NCBI GenBank assembly: GCA_007118765.1
Contig: SKQZ01000028.1
Span: 1-5,220, forward strand
DNA length: 5,220 nt
Direction of reading: 5' to 3'
From: Candidatus Hydrogenedentota bacterium
GTDB lineage: Bacteria > Hydrogenedentota > Hydrogenedentia > Hydrogenedentales > CAITNO01
The translations under genes were made by a program, and so were the position numbers. The notes below the pieces were generated by a model. The model saw only the letters and a program-made list of their open reading frames with translations, was not told where the DNA came from and searched no databases. Shown here piece after piece: positions 1 to 5,220 of this stretch. The first letter of the stretch is position 1, and every line of letters starts with the position of its first letter.

Positions 1-599
1 ACCAGAAGGGCTGTTGCGCGGTCCTGCATTTCGGCGGCGAGTCCATTCACGCGGCGTGTAAACAAGCTGTGAAAGGCCAGCGTGGGAATGGCCACGGACA
101 ACCCGGCGACGGTGGTAATAAGCGCCTTTGATATGCCTCCTGCGAGCACCTGCGGATCGCCGATGCCTTCCGCCGTAATGACGCCGAATACATCCATCAT
201 GCCGAGTACCGTGCCCAACAGTCCGAGGAGGGGCGTTGCCGCCGCAATGATTTCCAGTACCGTCAGTCCGCGCTCCAACCGTTCCACTTCGACCCGACCC
301 ACGGCCCGCATACGTTCCACGGCGCTGTCATGGTCATAATTCCGCATGGTCAGCACGGCGGTGACAATGCGGGCGAAAGCGCCTTGATGTTGATGACAGC
401 AGTCTTTAAGCGCATCCATGCCGTCTTCTTCGTGACACGCGTCAAGGGCACGAACGACGTCGGGTGCAATGACGCGTTTCCTGCGCAACGCCAGTATGCG
501 TTCAAGGATGATGGCCGCCGAAATAACGGAACACAACCCGATGACTATGAGCGTCCAGCCGCCCGCTACCAGTTGTTCTTCAGCAAAAATCATACTCAT
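1..599 (-). CDS. MotA/TolQ/ExbB proton channel family protein (3' end beyond window)
   Basis: This is an inner-membrane subunit of an ExbB/TolQ-type proton channel. In this family it pairs with an ExbD/TolR-like protein and uses the proton gradient to drive TonB/Tol-type envelope work. The first 199 codons are present and the gene runs off the left edge. Three hydrophobic segments are visible: residues about 13-33, 114-137 and 158-180. The family hallmark lies in the second (TPLLGLLGTVLGM, 122-134), and the third has the typical GISKALITTVAGLSVAIPT (155-173). T122 and T163 sit where polar residues line the channel in ExbB/TolQ. The start is ATG at 599 (MSMIFAEEQ), 13 bases after the upstream stop. 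No good Shine-Dalgarno is visible, so translational coupling is likely. A GTG at 635, overlapping the upstream gene, is a less likely start. Family assignment is secure; which of ExbB, TolQ or a relative it is cannot be decided. Confidence 0.93.
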   Translation of the reverse strand, partial: MSMIFAEEQLVAGGWTLIVIGLCSVISAAIILERILALRRKRVIAPDVVRALDACHEEDGMDALKDCCHQHQGAFARIVTAVLTMRNYDHDSAVERMRAVGRVEVERLERGLTVLEIIAAATPLLGLLGTVLGMMDVFGVITAEGIGDPQVLAGGISKALITTVAGLSVAIPTLAFHSLFTRRVNGLAAEMQDRATALL

Positions 600-612
600 A
601 CCGTACCAGCCA

Positions 613-2874
613 TTACCGTTGGTTCCAAATGTCACGCAACATGTCTTCGCTTTGTTGCGCCAGTTGCTCCGCGTCTTTTCGGATATGTGCCCCGGCGCCG
701 CGACGCAGTTTGAGCCGCAACGATGTCAGGCGTTGTGCCAGAGGCAGCACATGCACGCCCATCTCATGCGCCGTATCCACCCGCCCTTTCCCGTGCAATG
801 CGCTCAGCGCTTCATCGCACCCGGACAAGATGGCGCTTGCCTTTACCAGCAACTGGCGCGGTTCGTAAATGTCGGGCGTGGCGTAAATGCGGTTAAACAA
901 TTGTTCCTGCGCCTTGTGTATGCGGTCCAACCGGTCCATTGACGGGGACTTGTCGTGTTCGTGAATGATGTGGTCTATATCGTCCACATCCAACTGGTAT
1001 TGACGGGCCAGTTCAAGGTCTACATGCGCTTGTCGTCGGTCGGACTGAAGAATGCGCTGTGCGATCACATCACGCCACGCTTCGCATACGCCAGCCTCGC
1101 CCAACACAAACAGTTGCCCTTGACCGGGAAACATCTCAATATGCAGTTGTCCGGTGGTGGGTTGCCACGCGCGGGTGCGCACCAGCGTGGTCGTGTCAAA
1201 AATTTCCAAGGCATCGGGCAACGCTGTTGGAAAGGTCAGATTCACCGATGTCACTTGATCCGTATCGTTGTTGATGATGTAAAGCAGATAATAGTCCGGC
1301 CCTTTCAACCAGAATTCCGACAGGGTGCTCATCCCCTCCTTGAGTTGCGACTTGGGATGCTTGCGCGCTTCCGTCACGATAGGGATGGATTCCGGGGGTG
1401 GGATGGGGTGTGCACTCAAGAATAGCGGCGCCATGACGCTGAGCCGCTCCACGCGACTTCCCAGCTCCGTCCACAAGTCGCTGAAGGTCAGGAAGGGGCC
1501 TGTCAAGGAGCGTTCATAATGGCCGTCCACCCATACCGGCATGTTGTGATAGGTATGCGCAATCCAGCCCCGTGCACCGTTGGCCAACGCCATGTTCATC
1601 ATCAGCCGCAGCTGCGGACTGGTGTTCCAGTCGGGGGCGTCGGACGCATATACAAAGGTGGGGGCGGTAACCCAGAACTGTTGGCCGCCCATCAACGGCA
1701 GGTGAGTGCGCAGCGCATCGCCCAACGCCCAGGGGACGCCGGACTTGTAATGGGAGAATCCCGATACGGCAAAGAACGGAGCATAGAGTGGGAACGTGTC
1801 CGGCTGACGCAGGTGGATGGCCATGGGATGATTAGGATCGACCGCCGCAATCTTATCGCGTGCGGCAAGAAATGCGTCAAACGCATTTTCCGGCGGCGCA
1901 TCCAGCACATTCCATGCAAGCACTGCGGGAGAATCCGCATAGGGCTTGATATAGGTGTCTACGAACGCGTCCCCGTCCTTGTCGAAGTCTTCCATGGCCC
2001 AGTCGAAGGTTGGGATCAGGCGCAGTCCAAAATGTTCGGCAAGGTCCAGCAACACGCGCCGGTCTTCATGTTCAAGGGCCTGCATGCCGTCCACTGCCAC
2101 GCAGTTGTGATGATGCCGGGCAATGTCTTCCATGGCAAGCCGCCAATAGTCAAAAACGGAGATATCGAGCAGGTTTGCCAGTTGCTCGGCAACGGTTGCG
2201 CTCATGGATACGCCAAAAGGCAGAATCTCCTCCAATATCGGATATTTTGGCGGGGGCGGCACGGCGCTGATGGAATGCTCAAATGATTCGATGGCTTTCT
2301 TTTCCTCCGGCAACAAAGCACGGAATGTTATCGAAGCGATTTCAATGGATTCCGTGGTTCGCCATGCGCCGTATAAACGGAACGAAAAATGGGTCAAAGT
2401 TGTGGGGAATTGGTTGCAGGGGATTAGCAATGCCGCCGTTTGCCATTCGCGGCTTTGGTCAAGATAAATCAAATGTTCGCCGCCTTCGTAGCGCCAGTGA
2501 CAGGCAGGCAGCGCATGGGAGGTGTCACATTTATAGGTGATCTCAACAACCGGATAACGTAAACAATCGAGGGGGAAGCGGGTATCCCTGGCCTTCGTGA
2601 TGGTGAGGGGCGCCCAATAGCGGGGCGCGTTGCGGTCCAAGTTGTCTATGCGCCGAATATCTTCAAAATGGGCGAACAATGCCAAGCCATCCTCCGTGCG
2701 GCGCTTGCGCACGGGCACACCCACCCATTCTTTTTCGGCGGCGTCGTCTTCGGACCGCCACTGCTCCAAATCGTCCGGCCCATAGGTGATGCGTTCGAGT
2801 TGTGCCAGCGCGTCCGGGTCAGGGGCCTCCGGGAGCAACTTCAGATATCCAAGGTACTTGTACTTGCAATTCAT
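613..2874 (-). CDS. TIM-barrel glycoside-hydrolase-like protein with beta-rich flanks and helical C-terminus
   Basis: A 753-residue protein that I do not recognise as a named family. Residues about 85-188 look like a beta-sandwich, possibly carbohydrate-binding (it ends ESIEIASITFRAL). Residues about 215-490 read as an eight-stranded barrel, with candidate strands at 218-224, 257-263, 283-292, 318-327, 349-355, 367-373, 399-407 and 433-442. DPNHPMAIHL (346-355) and GARGWIAH (433-440) resemble clan-A glycosidase-type barrels. A beta domain follows (about 525-592), then a charged helical tail (about 596-753). The strand-4 end reads DAPPE (325-329), where related enzymes often have DEP. The strand-7 end reads VTAPTF (402-407), with no Glu. 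The start is fixed: an in-frame TAG lies five codons upstream (2887-2889) and AGAGGA sits 8 bases before the ATG. No signal peptide or membrane segment is seen, so it is cytoplasmic by appearance. It overlaps the binding-protein gene by 56 bases. A carbohydrate-related role is inferred; catalysis is doubtful. Confidence 0.8.
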   Translation of the reverse strand: MNCKYKYLGYLKLLPEAPDPDALAQLERITYGPDDLEQWRSEDDAAEKEWVGVPVRKRRTEDGLALFAHFEDIRRIDNLDRNAPRYWAPLTITKARDTRFPLDCLRYPVVEITYKCDTSHALPACHWRYEGGEHLIYLDQSREWQTAALLIPCNQFPTTLTHFSFRLYGAWRTTESIEIASITFRALLPEEKKAIESFEHSISAVPPPPKYPILEEILPFGVSMSATVAEQLANLLDISVFDYWRLAMEDIARHHHNCVAVDGMQALEHEDRRVLLDLAEHFGLRLIPTFDWAMEDFDKDGDAFVDTYIKPYADSPAVLAWNVLDAPPENAFDAFLAARDKIAAVDPNHPMAIHLRQPDTFPLYAPFFAVSGFSHYKSGVPWALGDALRTHLPLMGGQQFWVTAPTFVYASDAPDWNTSPQLRLMMNMALANGARGWIAHTYHNMPVWVDGHYERSLTGPFLTFSDLWTELGSRVERLSVMAPLFLSAHPIPPPESIPIVTEARKHPKSQLKEGMSTLSEFWLKGPDYYLLYIINNDTDQVTSVNLTFPTALPDALEIFDTTTLVRTRAWQPTTGQLHIEMFPGQGQLFVLGEAGVCEAWRDVIAQRILQSDRRQAHVDLELARQYQLDVDDIDHIIHEHDKSPSMDRLDRIHKAQEQLFNRIYATPDIYEPRQLLVKASAILSGCDEALSALHGKGRVDTAHEMGVHVLPLAQRLTSLRLKLRRGAGAHIRKDAEQLAQQSEDMLRDIWNQR

Positions 2875-3802
2875 CCATCTGTTCCTCTATGGACACAAAA
2901 AACTCCGTATCCACGGTGCGCAGGGGGGCGGCAATTTTCCCGTCCTCGGGAATTGCGTCCTTGTCTTCGTCCAGCGCCAGTGTTTTCAGAGTGTCCAATA
3001 TGCATTCCGCCCAGCCCGCCGTATCATCCATGACAAGCGCATGGACAGCGCCTTGTTCCATGGCGGCCTTCAGCGCGTCCGTGCCGCCGCCGAATCCGAT
3101 GATTCGCACCATGCGTTCCCGTCCGGCCTCTGTCACCGCACGAAGCATGGCAGGCCCGTGATAAGGTTCAAAACCGACAAAGGCGGCTATCTCGGGACGG
3201 GCGCCAATAACCTCCTCCATGTTCGCAAAAGCAAGCATCTGGTCGCCATGATCCGCCGTGAGTCCGTCAATGACGGTGAAGGAGGGCTCAAACACTTCCT
3301 CCATTGCCGCAATGCGCGCCTGTGTTTCGGGGGCTTCCGGGTTGCTGCAGAAAACCATAATACGCAAACCCGGCACAACATGGTGCAAGACGCTTTGGGC
3401 CAGCTTTTTGCCCGCTTCGCTTTCATCGCGGGCGATAAACGCCCGGCGATTGCCCTCGGGCACATCTCGCCGTACCGTCACCAGCGGCGTGGTTTCGCCC
3501 AGCGCACGCAACGCATCCGCCTGTTCTTCCGGCGCTACGGGGCTTATGGCGAGCGCCTGTACGCCTGCCTCAACCAGTTCCTTCGCCAGTTCGTTCTGTC
3601 GCTCCGCTGTTGGCGGCGTAGCGATGCGCAAGTCCAGTTCAATGTCATGTTCGTCTGCCCACGTATTGGCGGCCTCTTGCAGGGCATTCCAAAACTCAAC
3701 ATCACCGTCGGTGACAATGCCCACACGCACGTCGGCGGAGGCGGCCCCAATCGCGGCACAACAGACAAGAATGCTTATAAGGCAAAGCACTGATTTCCTC
3801 AT
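2819..3802 (-). CDS. Type-1 periplasmic sugar-binding protein (RbsB-like ABC substrate-binding fold)
   Basis: A secreted solute-binding protein of the ribose/galactose (LacI/RbsB-like, PBP type 1) superfamily, 327 residues, a normal family length. The signal peptide has a basic start (MRK), a hydrophobic core (5-19) and an ASA/DV cleavage site after residue 23. The Cys pair in the core does not form a proper lipobox. The mature protein opens with a beta strand (VRVGIV) and the EFWNALQEAA motif (36-45). ALAISPVAPEEQ (83-94), R163 and the second-lobe FEPYHGPAMLRAVTEAG (211-227) fit the superfamily. The strand that usually reads GFD reads IIGFGGG here (234-240), and the usual hinge-side Gln is replaced by Asp (VMDD, 257-260). 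The start is supported by TAAGGAGG 10 bases upstream. The gene overlaps the barrel gene by 56 bases, and no permease or ATPase is nearby. It may be a transport binder or a sensor; the ligand is unknown. Confidence 0.9.
   Translation of the reverse strand: MRKSVLCLISILVCCAAIGAASADVRVGIVTDGDVEFWNALQEAANTWADEHDIELDLRIATPPTAERQNELAKELVEAGVQALAISPVAPEEQADALRALGETTPLVTVRRDVPEGNRRAFIARDESEAGKKLAQSVLHHVVPGLRIMVFCSNPEAPETQARIAAMEEVFEPSFTVIDGLTADHGDQMLAFANMEEVIGARPEIAAFVGFEPYHGPAMLRAVTEAGRERMVRIIGFGGGTDALKAAMEQGAVHALVMDDTAGWAECILDTLKTLALDEDKDAIPEDGKIAAPLRTVDTEFFVSIEEQMDELQVQVPWISEVAPGGP
2883..2888 (-). promoter_or_regulatory. Shine-Dalgarno site for the TIM-barrel gene, inside the upstream gene
   Basis: AGAGGA on the minus strand lies 8 bases before the ATG at 2874, within the last part of the binding-protein coding region. 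It supports internal initiation at this ATG, and with the TAG at 2887-2889 it decides the start of the barrel gene. Confidence 0.7.
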
Positions 3803-3812
3803 GATGGATGTT

Positions 3813-3820
3813 CCTCCTTA
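3813..3820 (-). promoter_or_regulatory. Strong Shine-Dalgarno site for the binding-protein gene
   Basis: TAAGGAGG on the minus strand is an almost ideal anti-16S match, with 10 bases between it and the ATG at 3802. It confirms the start that gives a complete signal peptide. Confidence 0.8.
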
Positions 3821-3873
3821 CTGCGATTGCAATAATTGACGTTGCGAAAACGGCAGCGTGTTATCGTGCCTCT

Positions 3874-3922
3874 ATTGTACATGCTTTCGCTGGTTAAATG
3901 CAGGAAAGATACGGCCTGTCAA
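3874..3922 (-). promoter_or_regulatory. Candidate sigma-70-type promoter for the binding-protein operon
   Basis: On the minus strand a perfect TTGACA (3917-3922) is followed after 18 bases by TTTAAC (3893-3898), a weak -10. A better -10-like hexamer, TACAAT (3874-3879), lies further downstream but has no good -35 at standard spacing. The location in the 173-base gap before the operon fits a promoter. The match is by eye only, and consensus rules may not hold in this phylum. Confidence 0.35.
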
Positions 3923-3975
3923 CGGCATGGGCCGCTGCCGGATGCCGGGATTGGACGGAACCGCGGTACGTGGCG

Positions 3976-4887
3976 TCACTGTACCAGCGCTTCCATCTCT
4001 GCCCGTTCCTCAGGCGTACAGGGCACAGCCGATTTTGCCAGGCGAATATCTTCTTCAAGTTGTTCCATCGTTGCAACGCCGATGTTGGCGGTGGCAATGG
4101 GAAAACTGAGGGCGTACCGCAGGCTTTGCTCCACGGTGAGGCCTTTATCCAAAAGCCGCGCACCGCGGCCGCCGAGCACCTTCATGCCCACCACGCCCAC
4201 ATCTTTTTCCGTTGCCTTGGCCAGCATGGCGTCCAGTGCTTCTGCATCGTTCATGGCCAGATGGGCGGGATTCAGCGTCACAAAGATGCAATCAAAGTCA
4301 TAGCGCTCCATTGCTTCGATCAACAGCGTGCTGGAATGGCTGCTGATGCCGATATGCCGGATACGCCCTTGGTCGCGAAATGATTCGATGGCCGTAATAG
4401 CGCCCGTATCGCGGTCAAGCACTTCATCCAGCACGTCACTTGTATGGACGCCATGACAGAAATAAAGATCAACGTAGTCCGATTGCAAGCGGGCACAGCT
4501 GTTGTCGAAAATGTCTTCGGCGATTTTCTCGGCGTGACGTTCCCGGGTTTTGGTCGCGAGAAAGACCTCGTCGCGACGTGTACGCATGACTTCGCCTATG
4601 TTCAGTTCACTGCCGCCGTCTCCGTAGGCTTCCGCCGTATCAATATAGTTGACACCGAGATCAATGGCGCGATTCACCATTGCAATGGCCTTTTCCCGTT
4701 GATCCCGTTCCTCAATGGTAAACATGCCGCCAAGGCTGAAAATACTTGCATCGTAACCGATTTTGCCAAGCCGCCGCTTCGGCATGTCTTGGTCGGGCTG
4801 GTTGTCGGCAAACACGGCGTTCGTCTTGGCCAAGCCTGCGCCCAATACTGTGGATACCGTCGCTTTTAGAAAACTTCTGCGTTTCAT
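3976..4887 (-). CDS. Tat-exported aldo/keto reductase
   Basis: A complete 303-residue aldo/keto reductase, a family of NAD(P)H-dependent (beta/alpha)8-barrel enzymes that interconvert carbonyl compounds and alcohols. The N-terminus carries a canonical twin-arginine signal: KRRSFLK at 2-8, then a hydrophobic stretch (9-20). Export in folded form is therefore likely. The barrel begins at PKRRLGKIGYDAS. The catalytic tetrad is complete by motif: D83 and Y88 in YIDTAEAYGDGGSE (81-94), K113 in FLATKTRER (109-117) and H145 in LYFCHGVH (141-148). RIRHIGISSHS (175-185) is the usual strand after the active-site half. There is no C-terminal Cys cluster, unlike the ferredoxin-bearing members of this group. 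The start at 4887 is supported by AGGAG 8 bases upstream. The gene follows a terminator, so it should have its own promoter or depend on read-through. The substrate is unknown; a sugar or polyol is only a guess from the neighbouring genes. Confidence 0.94.
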   Translation of the reverse strand: MKRRSFLKATVSTVLGAGLAKTNAVFADNQPDQDMPKRRLGKIGYDASIFSLGGMFTIEERDQREKAIAMVNRAIDLGVNYIDTAEAYGDGGSELNIGEVMRTRRDEVFLATKTRERHAEKIAEDIFDNSCARLQSDYVDLYFCHGVHTSDVLDEVLDRDTGAITAIESFRDQGRIRHIGISSHSSTLLIEAMERYDFDCIFVTLNPAHLAMNDAEALDAMLAKATEKDVGVVGMKVLGGRGARLLDKGLTVEQSLRYALSFPIATANIGVATMEQLEEDIRLAKSAVPCTPEERAEMEALVQ

Positions 4888-4895
4888 GATAGGCG

Positions 4896-4900
4896 CTCCT
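4896..4900 (-). promoter_or_regulatory. Shine-Dalgarno site for the aldo/keto reductase
   Basis: AGGAG on the minus strand lies 8 bases before the ATG at 4887. It supports the start that keeps the twin-arginine signal. Confidence 0.65.
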
Positions 4901-4935
4901 GTCAGCGTGAGAATCTGTAAACAGAACAGCAGATA

Positions 4936-4973
4936 AAAGAAGCGGCCGACGTGCGTACCCTCGTACGTCGGCC
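4936..4973 (-). terminator. Intrinsic terminator after the Gfo/Idh/MocA gene
   Basis: Read on the minus strand, GGCCGACGT (4973-4965) pairs with ACGTCGGCC (4952-4944). Two more pairs follow inside the stem after one A-C mismatch. The stem is followed by GCTTCTTTTA, a T-rich tract down to about 4934. It begins 12 bases after the stop codon at 4986. Stem, position and T-tract all fit Rho-independent termination. On the plus strand the mismatch becomes a G-U pair, but no T-run follows on that side. Confidence 0.82.
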
Positions 4974-4985
4974 TTGGGAATCTGG

Positions 4986-5220
4986 TTAGAGTGTGACGGT
5001 TTTGCGGTTCTTATATGCATCGTATGCCGCTACTGTTACCTCGGTAGCGCGCAAACCGTCAACGCCGGTTATCGTGGGGAAGCGCTTGTCGCGTACCGCT
5101 TCCACAAAGTCCTGTACAAGTCCAAGGTCCGGGTTATCGCCCCAGGGCGCCCAGGAAGCACTCTTGGCGTTGTCGTCATAGACCATGAGTTTTTGATTGA
5201 AAGCGTCGGTGTTGATAACG
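4986..5220 (-). CDS. Gfo/Idh/MocA-family oxidoreductase, C-terminal fragment (5' end beyond window)
   Basis: Only the last 78 codons are in the window; the reading frame is open to the right edge, so the ATG at 5186 is an internal Met and not the start. The end has the characteristic C-terminal pattern of Gfo/Idh/MocA oxidoreductases: LVQDFVEAVRDKRFPTIT, then GVDGLRATEVTVAAYDAYKN and a final KTVTL strand. In this family this helix packs against the substrate domain and closes the protein. Members are NAD(P)-dependent dehydrogenases or related enzymes, mostly acting on sugars, inositols or glycosides. The Rossmann domain and catalytic Lys lie outside the window, so specificity cannot be judged. 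The gene is followed by a terminator, which separates it from the reductase gene. Confidence 0.88.
   Translation of the reverse strand, partial: VINTDAFNQKLMVYDDNAKSASWAPWGDNPDLGLVQDFVEAVRDKRFPTITGVDGLRATEVTVAAYDAYKNRKTVTL

Larger units (their letters stand above)
3803..3975. other. Intergenic region between reductase and binding-protein genes
   Basis: This 173-base region is the longest non-coding stretch in the window. It holds the candidate promoter and Shine-Dalgarno site listed separately. It also contains a short inverted repeat, CGGCAT/ATGCCG (3923-3947), and widely spaced GCGAAA/TTTCGC arms (3844-3849 and 3885-3890). No T-rich terminator, tRNA or riboswitch-like structure could be recognised. 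Confidence 0.6.

Noticed and set aside
82..339. Small plus-strand open frame near the left edge
   Set aside because: It is antisense to the ExbB-family gene, whose membrane segments and hallmark motif are unmistakable.
1519..2286. Long plus-strand open frame of 255 codons opposite the barrel gene
   Set aside because: It lies fully antisense to a protein with clear fold features, and its translation has no recognisable motif or convincing ribosome site.
2819..2889. Programmed ribosomal frameshift between binding protein and barrel protein
   Set aside because: No slippery heptamer is seen in the shared region, and the barrel gene has a good ribosome site of its own; kept only as an alternative in the findings.
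2786..3793. Plus-strand open frame of 335 codons opposite the binding-protein gene
   Set aside because: It mirrors the binding-protein gene, which has a signal peptide, Shine-Dalgarno site and family motifs. The plus-strand translation is rich in Arg, His and Cys without pattern, typical of an antisense shadow.
3923..3947. Inverted repeat CGGCAT/ATGCCG as terminator of the reductase gene
   Set aside because: The stem is only 6 bases with a 13-base loop and no T-run follows on the minus strand; a TTGACA follows it immediately.
3836..4383. Plus-strand open frames over the reductase 3' end and intergenic region
   Set aside because: They overlap the conserved reductase barrel in antisense and show no family features or supported start.

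Overview
All genes that can be supported lie on the minus strand, so transcription runs from right to left. The window looks bacterial, Gram-negative and moderately GC-rich. A Tat-exported aldo/keto reductase, a Gfo/Idh/MocA oxidoreductase, an orphan sugar-binding protein and a large TIM-barrel glycosidase-like protein together resemble the carbohydrate-oriented gene content of Planctomycetota, Hydrogenedentota or Lentisphaerota. That placement is inferred from gene style alone; there is no rRNA or marker gene here.

Layout, in the direction of transcription: (1) 5220-4986, the C-terminal end of a Gfo/Idh/MocA-type NAD(P)-dependent oxidoreductase, followed at once by a convincing intrinsic terminator (4936-4973). 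(2) 4887-3976, a complete aldo/keto reductase with a twin-arginine signal and an intact Asp-Tyr-Lys-His tetrad. (3) A 173-base intergenic region (3975-3803) with promoter-like hexamers and a strong Shine-Dalgarno sequence. (4) 3802-2819, a secreted type-1 periplasmic sugar-binding protein. (5) 2874-613, overlapping it by 56 bases, a 753-residue TIM-barrel protein with beta-rich flanks and a helical C-terminal tail. (6) From 599 through the left edge, a MotA/TolQ/ExbB-family proton-channel subunit, cut by the window after 199 residues.

Genes 4 to 6 are overlapping or 13 bases apart and are probably one operon. An exported solute binder, a glycosidase-like barrel and an ExbB-type energiser suggest a role in sensing, handling or taking up carbohydrate at the cell envelope, but no ABC permease or ATPase is visible. 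Two details make the cluster worth attention. The barrel protein lacks Glu at both positions where clan-A glycosidases carry their catalytic acids. The binding protein departs from its family at several expected ligand contacts. The barrel protein also lacks a signal peptide although its partner has one. The two oxidoreductases on the right fit sugar or polyol redox chemistry but belong to different transcription units, judged from the terminator.

No RNA genes, insertion sequences, CRISPR arrays or long repeats were seen. No gene-free stretch exceeds 173 bases.
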